Positions 1-10,154 of a DNA stretch of 45,834 nt are shown one piece after another. Within the stretch, counting starts at the first letter, position 1. Each line of letters opens with the position of its first letter. This DNA is from Penumbrarchaeum sp964445525 (GTDB lineage: Archaea > Thermoplasmatota > Penumbrarchaeia > Penumbrarchaeales > Penumbrarchaeaceae): positions 1-45,834 of the forward strand of contig CAYULA010000029.1 of assembly GCA_964445525.1 (NCBI GenBank), written 5' to 3'. The position numbers and the translations under genes were made by a program. Under the pieces are notes generated by a model. The model did no database searches and had not been told where the DNA came from. It worked only from the letters and a program-made list of their open reading frames with translations.

Positions 1-2
1 GG

Positions 3-3000
3 ACCGGTTATTTCATTTCCCAGGTGAATCTATCCTCATTTTCGAGTAGAATAAGGATCCATGGTTGTGAGTTCCATCAAGATGGTTATTATTGCAAATC
101 TATTTATGACAATTCAAAATATTATGATATCCATGTTTCCAACTCATTTTTTAATCTATATGGTTTTTTTTCAAGCGGATATTATGGTATTAATTCATCA
201 GAATTAATAATCCAAAATAATTATTTCAGAATAGAAACTTATGTGACAAAAAATGTGGATGCTTATAAATACAATCAAGTTGGGATTTTTTTCAAACAGG
301 GGTTTAATATAACAATCAAAAATAATTCTTTTTATGGATGGGGGACTACAGCTACTCCTTCAGGGATTAGAACAGATTATTATAAAAATTCTCCCAATTA
401 TAAATATAAAATATTTAATTGTATAATAATTAATAATCATTTTAGAGAGAATAGATCCTTTACTAGTGTATTAATATCATATTGTAAGAATATTGAATTC
501 TTCCAAAATGATGAAATCAGTAAATATGGTATTAAGGTCTATTATTCAACAAATATTTCAGTATATAAAAATTTTAGAGGTAATTTTAAAGTATACAAAT
601 CTAAAAATATATCAATGTATGACAATATTTTAATTAGAAACTCTGATGGATTAGCTGGTTCTGGTAAACATATTTCAATACATGATAACAATGTTTATAG
701 AATTGGTGCATTTGGAGATGATATTAAGGTCCATGATAATATATTTCTAAGGCAAGGGATAGAAGCAGGAGGACAGAACATTTCCATCCAGAACAATACA
801 CTTCATTTTTCTGCGGGCCATACCGGAAACGTCCAAGGGGCTATTCGGATTGAAGGAAGAACTTCTTCAGCAGAACCAATTTTCTCGAATTCGAATATTA
901 CAATAAAAAACAATAAAATCGATGCAAAAGGGGATCTAGTATTCACTGAAACAGTTGTGGATGGATTTGGATGTGCGGGTGTTTATTTAACTGATATAAA
1001 CGGTCTTACAATGGTGAATAATATCATCAGAAGCAACGGAAGGACAGCAAAAGGATGTTTATTTACACATGTAGTAAATACGAACATTCAGAATAACTCC
1101 ATAGAGGTAAAGGGAAATTTTTCTGTGGGTGTCAATATTGGAATTCATGTAAGATGGGGAAATCGTATCAATTACGGCCTAACAATGTATGAAAATGAAA
1201 TTGTGATGGAAGGAAATGGTACGACTGCGTTCAGGTTCCAACAGAGAGTATATGATAACGACCTGTTCGATAATAAGGTGGTATTGAACGGTGGTTACGG
1301 ACAGAAAGTTGTTGCCGCAAAGGATGATGTAACTCAGTCAATATCTTTCTCCGAAGTGATACTTGACGGTACCCAGGGACTTGAGGCGGAGCTCACCGAA
1401 GATTCCGAACTGACCGTGATCGGAGCTCCGATAACGAATGCAACCATTTCCGAAGATTCCAAACTTGATCTGTATCAAAGACTGGAAGTGGGAGCCGTCG
1501 ATGTTTACGAGGAACCTCTCGAGTATGCTGATATCAAGGTCCTCAATGACGGAGATGAGTACTCGACACCTGGATACGGAGGAGAAGAACCATACCCCGG
1601 AAAACAGGGATACATAGGTCCATTTGTCGTTCACGACAGGATATTCGACGGAAGCAATTCCGCTGAAATCTTCAAAACCAACATGTCCGCCAAATATGAA
1701 GGAGACATCTCCTGGGAACATTCCGTGTTGATGAATATTCATGAGACAACCAGGTATATATTCCAGATTCCGGACCTGGATCAACCTTCCATTCCGAAAG
1801 GATTGAAGGCAACACCAATAGATGGAACACAGAACATACTGATCGAATGGGAACCTCTTCCGAGATACTGCCAGAGCTATAACATCGAATACAGGATCGA
1901 TGATAATTGGCAGGAACTATATCCGGTCGATCACCCCGAACATGAATTCGTTCATGTAGGTTTGGATCAGGATACAATCGTGTATTATAGGATTCGAGCC
2001 TTCAACGGGAATCTGTTTTCGGAGTGGAGCAACATGGTATCCGCAATATCCGGCGATACCACTCCTCCCTCTTCTGCAATCGGCCTGAACATTACCCTGA
2101 TCGAATATGACAGAATAGGAATAACATGGAATCAAAGTAAGGATCATGATGTGGTGAAGGTCAGCATTCAGGCCAGAGAGAAAGGATCGGGAACCGTTAG
2201 AAACGAGACTGAAATCGATTCAAGGGAAACTTCCGTGATCATCGGTGAGCTGGAACCCGATCACATCTACGAGATGGTGGTCAGGTTCGTTGATGATGCG
2301 AATCTCTTCTCGAAGTCCTCCGTTCTCGATGCCAGAACGGATTTCATGAAAGGAACATTAACAGTAAACGTCGAATACGAGGAAGGATCGATCTGGGAGG
2401 GGGCTGCTTCTTCTTTGAAAGTAATACTGTCGGGAGAGAATCATTCCCAGCCTTCAGGAAAAACGGATCAATTCGGGACCTGTACGTTCGAGGGCCTCCA
2501 TATTCCGGACACGATTACCGTGATAGTCGAGCCGCCAAGAGGATTCGAGGGGACCTGGGGAAGGATCGAAGGTTATATCAGGATCACCTCGGAGGATATC
2601 CATTTCAAAGAGAACGGACAGACAGAGGAGATTGACCTAGTAATGAAGTATTATTCCAAAGATTCTGGAATAAGATCCGGAATGATATCCGGTAGAGTAT
2701 CATATCCTGATGAAGGCAAGATGGAAGGGCAAAATGTACCCTTTTCCAGAGTGGAGCTTCTCCATTTGAATGGAACCATTTACAATGAAACAACAACAAA
2801 CGGTGAAGGCTATTTCGAGTTCCGGGATCTTCCTCTCTCTTTCAACTGCAGAGTTATCGCATATCCGAGGGAAGCGGATGGCGATAGATATCTTGAAAAC
2901 AGTACCGGGATCCTACTGTTATCCAGAGATAATTTCCAGTTAACCGTTGGAATTGTTTTGGTATACAATCCTCCTTATAATGATCCTGAATACGTGAAGG

Positions 3001-3437
3001 TGCTGGCATATGGTCCCACGGGAGAGATAACCGATAATAAAACCGAGATCCATATCGAGTTCTCCCATCCTATTGCTACAGTGGACCTCTCGGATATGAT
3101 AACGATCTCACCCTCTCCTGAATTGTTACAGATCGATATATCATCTGACGGGAAGAGAATTGAAATCGATCACAGTGGGTTCGAATCCGATACAAGATAC
3201 AACGTATCGGTATCCATCATGCTTGAATTCGAGGGAGTTCTCGGCCTTAATGAAACCTTCAAGTGGTCCTTCTGGACGGATGAACAATTGATCGATCCTG
3301 AGGATGAAGAAGAAAATGACAGGGAAATGAAATGGTGGATTCCCGTTGTCATTTTCATGATAATTGTTGTGGCAGTCGGGTTATACCTCTATTTGAAAAA
3401 GAATAAAGAGGATTTCAATGGGGATAACCAGGAATGA
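3..3437 (+). CDS. Large surface protein: beta-helix, fibronectin III, C-terminal membrane anchor (5' partial)
   Basis: The frame is open to the left edge of the window, so the N-terminus and any signal peptide lie outside; the GTG at 24 is merely the first start-like codon visible. Residue numbers count from it. Residues 1 to about 430 carry many short N-I-x-I-x-N-N rungs (for example NISIQNN, NITIKNN), typical of NosD/PbH1 right-handed beta-helices that often bind or process polysaccharide. Two fibronectin type III-like domains follow (about 590-775), then two carboxypeptidase-regulatory-like beta sandwiches (about 780-985) and a Big_5-like domain. A membrane helix at about 1104-1124 is followed by a Lys-rich cytoplasmic tail. 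The protein should sit outside the cell with its C-terminus anchored. The first ~750 bases are visibly richer in A+T than the rest of the gene. Ligand unknown. Confidence 0.85.
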   Translation, partial: TGYFISQVNLSSFSSRIRIHGCEFHQDGYYCKSIYDNSKYYDIHVSNSFFNLYGFFSSGYYGINSSELIIQNNYFRIETYVTKNVDAYKYNQVGIFFKQGFNITIKNNSFYGWGTTATPSGIRTDYYKNSPNYKYKIFNCIIINNHFRENRSFTSVLISYCKNIEFFQNDEISKYGIKVYYSTNISVYKNFRGNFKVYKSKNISMYDNILIRNSDGLAGSGKHISIHDNNVYRIGAFGDDIKVHDNIFLRQGIEAGGQNISIQNNTLHFSAGHTGNVQGAIRIEGRTSSAEPIFSNSNITIKNNKIDAKGDLVFTETVVDGFGCAGVYLTDINGLTMVNNIIRSNGRTAKGCLFTHVVNTNIQNNSIEVKGNFSVGVNIGIHVRWGNRINYGLTMYENEIVMEGNGTTAFRFQQRVYDNDLFDNKVVLNGGYGQKVVAAKDDVTQSISFSEVILDGTQGLEAELTEDSELTVIGAPITNATISEDSKLDLYQRLEVGAVDVYEEPLEYADIKVLNDGDEYSTPGYGGEEPYPGKQGYIGPFVVHDRIFDGSNSAEIFKTNMSAKYEGDISWEHSVLMNIHETTRYIFQIPDLDQPSIPKGLKATPIDGTQNILIEWEPLPRYCQSYNIEYRIDDNWQELYPVDHPEHEFVHVGLDQDTIVYYRIRAFNGNLFSEWSNMVSAISGDTTPPSSAIGLNITLIEYDRIGITWNQSKDHDVVKVSIQAREKGSGTVRNETEIDSRETSVIIGELEPDHIYEMVVRFVDDANLFSKSSVLDARTDFMKGTLTVNVEYEEGSIWEGAASSLKVILSGENHSQPSGKTDQFGTCTFEGLHIPDTITVIVEPPRGFEGTWGRIEGYIRITSEDIHFKENGQTEEIDLVMKYYSKDSGIRSGMISGRVSYPDEGKMEGQNVPFSRVELLHLNGTIYNETTTNGEGYFEFRDLPLSFNCRVIAYPREADGDRYLENSTGILLLSRDNFQLTVGIVLVYNPPYNDPEYVKVLAYGPTGEITDNKTEIHIEFSHPIATVDLSDMITISPSPELLQIDISSDGKRIEIDHSGFESDTRYNVSVSIMLEFEGVLGLNETFKWSFWTDEQLIDPEDEEENDREMKWWIPVVIFMIIVVAVGLYLYLKKNKEDFNGDNQE

Positions 3438-3861
3438 TCCTTCCATGATTCCAGGCAAGGTAACCTTTTTCAATAAAACAACGTTTGAACCGGGATGACA
3501 GAACTGATCGGAGAAGGAGCTGGGCTTGTAAAAATACATCCAAGGCGATGAGATTGCTTGGAGAGGCAAAAACATTTTTACGGAGGTCGGCGAAATCGAG
3601 GTTCTTTCCGAGGTGGATTTAAATTTGGCCCTTCTTCAGGTAGAGAAAGGTAACATCAATTGGGCTTGGAAGTACTCCTAGGCTGCAGAATCATTCCCTC
3701 TCACCTACAAGAGGAAAAGGGAGGAAAGAAGAAGGGTGTTCGAGGGTCGAATGAGGGCCAAGGGATTACTTTGATGGGACTTCTCTTAAAAACCCCCCCC
3801 CCTCGCAAAATCCGCCTGTCGGGAAATCCTTATATCCTCCAGGCCGATATTTTCGTTTTCG
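3438..3861 (+). other. Intergenic stretch without a convincing gene
   Basis: About 420 bases separate the beta-helix gene from the broken caspase-like gene. An open frame at 3660-3932 lacks any recognisable feature and runs through the promoter and start of the next gene, so I do not accept it. A run of ten C lies at 3793-3802. T-rich sequence just after 3437 (CCTTTTTC) could end transcription of the upstream gene. Otherwise I see only the promoter at its right end. Confidence 0.5.
3828..3837 (+). promoter_or_regulatory. TATA box of the caspase-like gene
   Basis: CCTTATATCC is centred about 30 bp before the ATG at 3862. This is the spacing expected for an archaeal TATA box serving a leaderless or very short-leader transcript. 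No Shine-Dalgarno sequence is visible before the ATG, which fits. Confidence 0.5.
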
Positions 3862-4557
3862 ATGAAGATGAGAACCATTTACGGAATAATTCCCCTTCTC
3901 GGTGCTATCTTACTTTCTGTAATGATTGCTGAAAGCTCCGACGGGATCACGACAATGCCAAGATGTGCGATCATAATCGTATCGGACCTCGAAGGATTCG
4001 ATCAGGAAGAACTGGAGAAAGCCGATCAGTTCTACCAGTACCTGTTGGACCAGGATTACACCGATGAGGATATCTATTTCCTAACAGAAGATGGTAGAAC
4101 AGGATTCGAAGATGATCCGTCCACCTCCAACATCGAGGCAGCCTTCTCATGGCTGGAAAACACTTCGCAACCCTCGAGTCAGCCCGTGATCTATATCCAG
4201 GACCATGAGAAGCTCATATCCGGTATTGTTAACTTTCAATTCTCGGATGGCAACGTATCAGCCAATACAATAGATGGTTGGCTAGATTCAACCCAATATC
4301 AGGACCTAACAATGATCCTGAACGGAAACAGATCGGCCCTTGCAGGACCTGTTCTATCGTCTTCTTCCCGGGATATCTTCTGTTCCATGTGATATGATCA
4401 ATCATACAATGAGGACCTTTTCAACATAACCAGAGGATTGAACGACCCCACTGCGGATTCGGATTATGATGGAGAGGTCAGCTATCACGAGGCTTTTTTA
4501 CAGGAATGCTACAACCTCAGAAATGAGGAACAGTATCCACAGATGTGGACCATATAA
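3862..4557 (+). pseudogene. Broken caspase/legumain-fold secreted protein with an in-frame TGA
   Basis: The frame starts at ATG 3862 with a signal-peptide-like N-terminus. It runs 176 codons to TGA at 4390-4392, then continues open in the same frame to TAA at 4555-4557. The part after the stop (a D-S-D-Y-D-G-E-V-S loop and following helix) looks like the normal C-terminal end of archaeal C13-type caspase-fold proteins, so I read one gene broken by a nonsense codon. In such proteins the catalytic His lies in a D-H-G motif and the Cys in an A-C-H-S-G motif. Here the first reads IYIQDHE, and the second position reads MILNGNRSA with no Cys. The protein therefore looks inactive as a peptidase even before the stop. 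A sequencing error at 4390 or a functional 176-residue product cannot be excluded. Confidence 0.6.
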
Positions 4558-4577
4558 TTAGATAAGGAGTGAGACAC

Positions 4578-6071
4578 GTGAAGAATAAGTATACAATAGG
4601 AGCAATGCTTCTGGTGATATTCGTGATAACAACGAATATTCCGGGAGCACAAGCTGCTCATTCGAACAGCCAGAGAATATCGGGAAATCCGGAACCTGGT
4701 TGGCTGGATTGGAAGGATCCGGCAATCAGTTCCAATGGAGATGTAACTGCAATAGTATATGTGAGGAATAATGACACAAGAAATCCAAATACAGTCTACA
4801 GGATCTGGATGAAAATTTCTGTAGATGGTGGATCCACATTTCTCACACCGGCAACCCAGGTTTCCAGCGGTGATCTGACTTCAGAACAAAGACATCCTGA
4901 TGTCACCGTGGTAACAATGCTGGATGATGGAGTAGAAGAAACAGAAATATTTGTAACCTGGCAGGAAAAGGACTCATATGGAAGATGGGAAGTATGGATC
5001 AGGAATTACACTGTCGATGGTTCGGATATATTGCCAACCGGTGTACCGGAAAAGATATCTGTTTACGGAGGACCATATACCGAATCAATGTATCCGAGGA
5101 TCAATGGATCATACATACCCGATGAAAATGATGACGACCCTGCAACGTTTGTCATGCTGGTTTTCCAGCAGGGTGCCGGGTCCTCTGGCAGATACACTGT
5201 GAAATATTCCTATATGGTCCATGACGCATCCGACAATCCAATGAATCCCTGCGGTTGGACTACTCCAGATACGCCCCTGGGTCTTGAATTGAACGAGGAA
5301 AACAGCTTCGAACATCCTTCCATCGATACCTTTGCTTACTTGAGGGATGATGGACCGGTTGAAGCCTGTACACTCTTCAGTATTGTCTGCGATGAAAAAA
5401 ATTATGACGGACCTGGAACATACAGATGCTGTTTCTGGGATGGAAAATTAACAATATCGGCTCATGACTATATTTCTCCGATTTGCGAAACAGTTACTCA
5501 TTTCAATTCGGATTCAGATGAATACGGTTACCCTGACTGCTGTATCGAATTCTATGATGACCTGGTAAGAGAGGTTGTCGTATGGCAGGCTGACAATGAT
5601 ACCGCCATGGCAAAAAGCTACACTACTTTGGATACAATAGCTCTCGGTCCATGTAAATCATCTTCAATGAGGGGGATATCAATCGATCACATTGAACAGG
5701 AATACTATTCGAGTGCTACCAATTCTACAAGATCAAACTGGACGAATCCAGGAGGAATTACGGTCATCTGGAGAAGTGGTGCAATAAATCCAAGCACAGA
5801 TGAAACATATGGAATTGACTCGATAAATCTGGAACATAAAGGAGGTAATCTCAGGATATCACATGACTATTGGAATGATGATGATGGAAGTGATGATTCA
5901 GATGCAGGGACAGATTATGATCCCGTATGTGTTTACCATGAAACAAATGATCCGGATGACAGATACATCGATATCTCATCGATATTTCCTGATGAGTCTC
6001 ATGTGAGTTATCTGAAAGATCAAAAAGAAATTTGGTACTTCACATTGGATGACTATCTTGAAAAAACATGA
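4578..6071 (+). CDS. Secreted Asp-box (BNR) beta-propeller-like protein
   Basis: Two GTG codons (4569 and 4578) could start this gene. AAGGAG at 4564-4569 overlaps the first and lies 8 bases before the second, so I choose 4578. The N-terminus has a short positive segment and a hydrophobic core ending in G-A-Q-A-A, a good secretion signal. The mature part holds a sialidase-type Asp-box (S-V-D-G-G-S-T-F, about residue 86) and repeated beta-rich segments such as VTWQEKD and VVVWQAD, as in six-bladed propellers of the sialidase/exo-alpha class. Acidic D/N-rich stretches near the C-terminus may bind calcium. No C-terminal membrane helix is seen, so it is probably released. It lies 20 bases after the broken caspase-like gene and may be co-transcribed. 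No catalytic set for sialidase is recognisable, so a binding role is as likely as an enzymatic one. Confidence 0.75.
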   Translation: MKNKYTIGAMLLVIFVITTNIPGAQAAHSNSQRISGNPEPGWLDWKDPAISSNGDVTAIVYVRNNDTRNPNTVYRIWMKISVDGGSTFLTPATQVSSGDLTSEQRHPDVTVVTMLDDGVEETEIFVTWQEKDSYGRWEVWIRNYTVDGSDILPTGVPEKISVYGGPYTESMYPRINGSYIPDENDDDPATFVMLVFQQGAGSSGRYTVKYSYMVHDASDNPMNPCGWTTPDTPLGLELNEENSFEHPSIDTFAYLRDDGPVEACTLFSIVCDEKNYDGPGTYRCCFWDGKLTISAHDYISPICETVTHFNSDSDEYGYPDCCIEFYDDLVREVVVWQADNDTAMAKSYTTLDTIALGPCKSSSMRGISIDHIEQEYYSSATNSTRSNWTNPGGITVIWRSGAINPSTDETYGIDSINLEHKGGNLRISHDYWNDDDGSDDSDAGTDYDPVCVYHETNDPDDRYIDISSIFPDESHVSYLKDQKEIWYFTLDDYLEKT

Positions 6072-6081
6072 GAAGTGAATA

Positions 6082-6101
6082 CCCTTCCTTTCCGGGAAGG
6101 G
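6082..6101 (+). terminator. Hairpin after the Asp-box protein gene
   Basis: CCCTTCC at 6082-6088 pairs perfectly with GGAAGGG at 6095-6101 across a six-base loop, 10 bases after the stop codon. T-rich sequence follows (ATTTCTTTATT). It may end transcription or stabilise the mRNA end. Confidence 0.45.
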
Positions 6102-6133
6102 CAATTTCTTTATTATACAGGAAAAAAGGTTGA

Positions 6134-9100
6134 ATGCTCATGAAAAAAAAGAGATCTCGGATATTTATTCTGATTATAATTCATTTGATTATTTTTCAGT
6201 CAATTGCTGTCATTGTTATAACAGACTTTGGAGTCGAAGGTAACTATTCCCATTTTAATGATAGAAGAAATATCAGCAAAAAATCCCCGGAGAATTTACT
6301 TGAAAACTTCACAGGGTTTGAATTGTTTCCAGGTCAACCAACAGACATTGTCAGCATATCGGATATAGATGATAATTCCCTCGTTGATCTGATCGGCCTG
6401 GGTGGAGATAGGAGAGTGAAAATCGAATGGAATCCAGAAAATCAAACTTTCACTCGAGTTGAATTCGGAGAACTTCCAGGGATTGGGATATCAGCATCCC
6501 GCTACTTTGAGGATTTGAACGGAGACAATACCATCGACCTTCATAATGGTAGATCCCTTTTCAACTGGATAAATAACTCCCTTGTTCTCGTCCAGGAAGG
6601 AAGAGAAGGGTATGAATTCGGAAGCCAGGATTTCGGAGATTACGATTCCGACGGAGATTTTGATTTTTTATGCGGTGCGGGAAGAAGTGGTTTCTATATT
6701 GGAAAGAATTTAGGAAACGGAACCTTTGTAAATGCGCCAAAAAATGGTCTTCCAAGCTATGAAGGAGCTGGAACACCAAGTATCAGATCCCTTTGTCATG
6801 AATTTCAGGATATCAATGGGGATGGTTGGATTGATATTGGATGTGGAATAGGTAGCGATCTAAATGAAGAACCTGGGCCCTATCTGTTCTGGACAAATAA
6901 TGGAAAAGAAAGATGGACAGGTTTCTCGGAAGGATGCCCCACCTATGACTTTGGTTGGGATATGGACATGGCAGATATGGACAATGACGGTGATTTCGAT
7001 TGTGTCATGTATTTCAACAATAACAAGACCAAGATCTTGGAAAATAACTACCCCGAGCCTTGGAGGATTCACGACTTACCCGACGATTCCATCCTTACAT
7101 CAGGTTTCACGCCGTTAAATCTTGAAGCAGGTGATTTGGACAACGACGGTCTGAACGATGTCGTGCAGACATATTATCAGGTTGTGAGAGATGACGAGGG
7201 AGAGATTCAATACTCGAATGCCATAATAGCGATCTATTACAACAACGGAGATTACACCTTCCGGATAGAAAAGACAGAATCCTTCATTCAAACCTATCCG
7301 AGATTGCTTCCTCTCTCAGATATCGACCTGGACGGAATACTTGACATCATTACATCACCGGGAGGAAAAAATGATCCAGGGATTAATCCCATTGTTTTCT
7401 TCAACAAGAGAAACATAAACGATGATTTCTTTATTCAACCGTTGCGAAGAGGTAATATATACAGGGCAGGAACCTACGAGAAGATGGACTGGAGTTCCAG
7501 AAGAATGAATGAATTGCTTGGTCCAGACAACAGATTCAATTTGTCGATATCATTCTTCGGGAAATCTGGAAAATATGATCCCCTGGTCACCAACCTCACC
7601 AAATGGTGGACCTACTGGACAGTTCCTGACTTCCCGACAAACAACGCTTACATCAAGGTTGAAGGAATGAACTTATCCGACACTTACGGGCCCATCAAGA
7701 TCTTCTCCAAGGATGATCAACTGTATCCGGTTGAGGTAAGTTTCGATGTTGATCATGATTATGTCACAACAAACAGAAATGTAAATGTCATTCTGAAACC
7801 CGACAATGCGCTTGAACAGAACGTAACGGTTCATGTTAATCTAAATCATTCCAACGGTACGGTGGACATGGGATTCCACAATGTTACCATGGGATCGGAA
7901 ACAGTATTCTCCTGGTTCGTCCCCTCCGATATGTTCGAACTGGATTGCAGGTTCGAAACCTCATTTCAATACAAAGGGAATGAAGCTCTCTTCTACCAGG
8001 AAAACGGTTACAACATTCTTTCGGATGATAGATTCTTCGAAAATGTTAGATTACCGTCCAATAATGATTTCTACAAGGGATTGAACGGAACATTCCATAT
8101 CGGATGTCTTGCAAGGGACGGATCAAATCTCACGCATTCAAGCATTTTCGAGGTCATGGATAACAGCGAATATTTTTCAATAGAAAACCTGGGAGATGGC
8201 AGTTTCTCCATTCACGGGAAGAAAATTGGATCGGATATGGTCTTCTTCAAGGTGAATTGTTTCGGAGTGATCAAATCAGTGGGCATTCAATTTGATATCG
8301 TCAGATCGATATCCGCATTGGGTCTGGAAGGCGAACAAGAAATCTATCACACGGGAGATATCATAAGGATCGAATGCAACCCTCTCGATATTGACGGTGA
8401 TCCTATTGATATAGAAAAGGACGAGGTGGAGTGGACAGTGTCGGGACCTGCCACGGGAAGATATCCAGGGGTAGAATTGTTTGCAACAACGGCAACGGCA
8501 CCAGGGGCAGTAGGGATTACAGGAACATCTAATCTGGGTCACGGAGATGTAAGGGAAAATATTACTGTAATTGTTGAACCTGCGATCAATAAAATCCTGT
8601 TAACGATTACCGAACCTCTTGTGGTGAATCAAGAAACTATGTTAGTTCCCGAGATTATCTCATGGAACGATTCGAAACTGGATTATTCCGCATTGACTTG
8701 GGATATACCGGAAAATGTCATTTTCACAGAGATCGGTAACGGATCGGTTATTATCAAACCCACAAACTCGAAAGAATTTGAGATATCCTGCACGGCCGGT
8801 TTCTTAAATGAAACATATACAGAGAGTTACAAATTCTCTACCAACGTATCGCTTGCCGATATGGAACTGATCCCAGATTACGGATCCGTCCCCATCGGTG
8901 GAATGACAGAGGTTACCGTTTTATTGCAAGGACCTAACGGCAATACCTACGATCTCTGGCATCGGATTTCCGTTTCAATATCGGGCCAAGGTGATGCCGA
9001 CTTCGATGTAGAAAACGATATAATTAAACTTATGGGTAAATCGGAAGGATCGATTGAACTGAATGTCTTTGTTGAAACCCTGCACGGATCATATTCAGAT

Positions 9101-10036
9101 AAGACAGCATTGAATGTATTCAGAGCACCGTCGCTAGTCATATATAAAGGACCTGAGAGGATCATAAGATCATTATCATATCCGGTATCTTTCACCGTGT
9201 TGGATAGAAAGGGAATAGAAATCTTCCCGGAAAATTACACTGCTACAGTTGAAAATTCCTCATTCGATCCTTCATCAGAAAGATGGATAATTGGATATGA
9301 CACCACAGGGGAACTCAGGATTAGGATCAACGTTCAGGTTGAACATATTTCAATTCAGAGCTTTGAAAATATAGAGGTCCTGCCAAGAAGTATGGGAATC
9401 GAAACCGGAGAATTGCCCCATCCTATAAGAGAAAATACCAACATCACCATCAAACCGAACATGAAATTGGAAGGTGGCAAGGATACATCGAATGTGAACT
9501 GGTCAATTATCGGTGTTTCCGGAGGAATCGATTACCTTATCAATGAAGACGGATCGATAGAAATCCAAGGATTCCCTCCGGGATTGATTAACCTCACTTT
9601 GTCCGGTGAGAGGTACGGGGAAATCACATCAAAGGAGATTACATTAGAGGTCCTCGAATCACCCGAAATCGATAGTATACTGATCAAGAAAGTAAAGGGA
9701 GATGGGGGTACTTTGATCCACTTCCAGGTCCTGGATCAGTACGGTTTCGACATATCGGACCTGTGCGATTTCAAATGGAGTGGAGATTACAACTGGGTTG
9801 ATGGTAACAGCTCCTTTGTTGAAAAAGGAAAGGTTACAGTTCATATAGAACTGGATGACAGTTCCGTGAGAAAGGAGATTGAGATTGAAGAAAATAAAGA
9901 TGAAAAAACATCCATACTGATAGTAATAATCCCATTAATAATAATTATTTTTATATTATTTCTTGTTTTTCTGTTAAGAAGAAGGGGACATTCAAAAAAC
10001 CAGGACACTTACTCCGAAGAAGAGATAGAATCTTGA
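6134..10036 (+). CDS. Integrin-alpha-like FG-GAP/VCBS and Ig-domain surface protein, paralogue 1
   Basis: The start is ATG 6134 or ATG 6140. A TATA-like TTTATTATAC at 6109-6118 would start RNA close to 6140, so a leaderless start at 6140 is possible. After a signal peptide (about residues 10-30), residues 60-430 carry at least six D-x-D-x-D-G-x-x-D calcium loops (DYDSDGDFD, DINGDGWID, DMDNDGDFD, DLDNDGLND, DIDLDGILD). These are the hallmark of FG-GAP/VCBS propellers such as the integrin alpha head. A long beta-sandwich region follows, with BIG2/bacterial Ig-like segments (about 740-1000). A membrane helix lies at about 1260-1281 with an R-R-R stop-transfer and an acidic tail. The predicted location is the cell surface, anchored by the C-terminus. 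It shares order of domains with the next gene, 118 bases away, so the pair arose by duplication. Probable role: adhesion or substrate capture. Confidence 0.85.
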   Translation: MLMKKKRSRIFILIIIHLIIFQSIAVIVITDFGVEGNYSHFNDRRNISKKSPENLLENFTGFELFPGQPTDIVSISDIDDNSLVDLIGLGGDRRVKIEWNPENQTFTRVEFGELPGIGISASRYFEDLNGDNTIDLHNGRSLFNWINNSLVLVQEGREGYEFGSQDFGDYDSDGDFDFLCGAGRSGFYIGKNLGNGTFVNAPKNGLPSYEGAGTPSIRSLCHEFQDINGDGWIDIGCGIGSDLNEEPGPYLFWTNNGKERWTGFSEGCPTYDFGWDMDMADMDNDGDFDCVMYFNNNKTKILENNYPEPWRIHDLPDDSILTSGFTPLNLEAGDLDNDGLNDVVQTYYQVVRDDEGEIQYSNAIIAIYYNNGDYTFRIEKTESFIQTYPRLLPLSDIDLDGILDIITSPGGKNDPGINPIVFFNKRNINDDFFIQPLRRGNIYRAGTYEKMDWSSRRMNELLGPDNRFNLSISFFGKSGKYDPLVTNLTKWWTYWTVPDFPTNNAYIKVEGMNLSDTYGPIKIFSKDDQLYPVEVSFDVDHDYVTTNRNVNVILKPDNALEQNVTVHVNLNHSNGTVDMGFHNVTMGSETVFSWFVPSDMFELDCRFETSFQYKGNEALFYQENGYNILSDDRFFENVRLPSNNDFYKGLNGTFHIGCLARDGSNLTHSSIFEVMDNSEYFSIENLGDGSFSIHGKKIGSDMVFFKVNCFGVIKSVGIQFDIVRSISALGLEGEQEIYHTGDIIRIECNPLDIDGDPIDIEKDEVEWTVSGPATGRYPGVELFATTATAPGAVGITGTSNLGHGDVRENITVIVEPAINKILLTITEPLVVNQETMLVPEIISWNDSKLDYSALTWDIPENVIFTEIGNGSVIIKPTNSKEFEISCTAGFLNETYTESYKFSTNVSLADMELIPDYGSVPIGGMTEVTVLLQGPNGNTYDLWHRISVSISGQGDADFDVENDIIKLMGKSEGSIELNVFVETLHGSYSDKTALNVFRAPSLVIYKGPERIIRSLSYPVSFTVLDRKGIEIFPENYTATVENSSFDPSSERWIIGYDTTGELRIRINVQVEHISIQSFENIEVLPRSMGIETGELPHPIRENTNITIKPNMKLEGGKDTSNVNWSIIGVSGGIDYLINEDGSIEIQGFPPGLINLTLSGERYGEITSKEITLEVLESPEIDSILIKKVKGDGGTLIHFQVLDQYGFDISDLCDFKWSGDYNWVDGNSSFVEKGKVTVHIELDDSSVRKEIEIEENKDEKTSILIVIIPLIIIIFILFLVFLLRRRGHSKNQDTYSEEEIES

Positions 10037-10108
10037 TTTCTAACGAGTAAGCAAAAAAGGAAGGCATCATTGTAAAATTCTTATTGAAAAATCATTCACA
10101 TAAGTCGG

Positions 10109-10120
10109 ATAATTTATAAT
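10109..10120 (+). promoter_or_regulatory. TATA-like box before the second FG-GAP gene
   Basis: ATAATTTATAAT lies 35-46 bp upstream of the ATG at 10155, in the 118-base gap between the two paralogues. It would give a short leader and suggests that the second copy has its own promoter. Confidence 0.4.
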
Positions 10121-10154
10121 AGTCAGGAAAAGGTGCTCATGATAGAGGATTAAC

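Noticed and set aside
3660..3932. 90-codon open frame on the + strand before the caspase-like gene
   Set aside because: It spans a C10 run, a TATA box and the start of the next gene, has no start signal and no recognisable feature.
4390..4392. TGA as a selenocysteine codon
   Set aside because: Neighbouring genes use TGA as stop, no SECIS-like element was evident, and the aligned position is not known to be a Cys in this fold.
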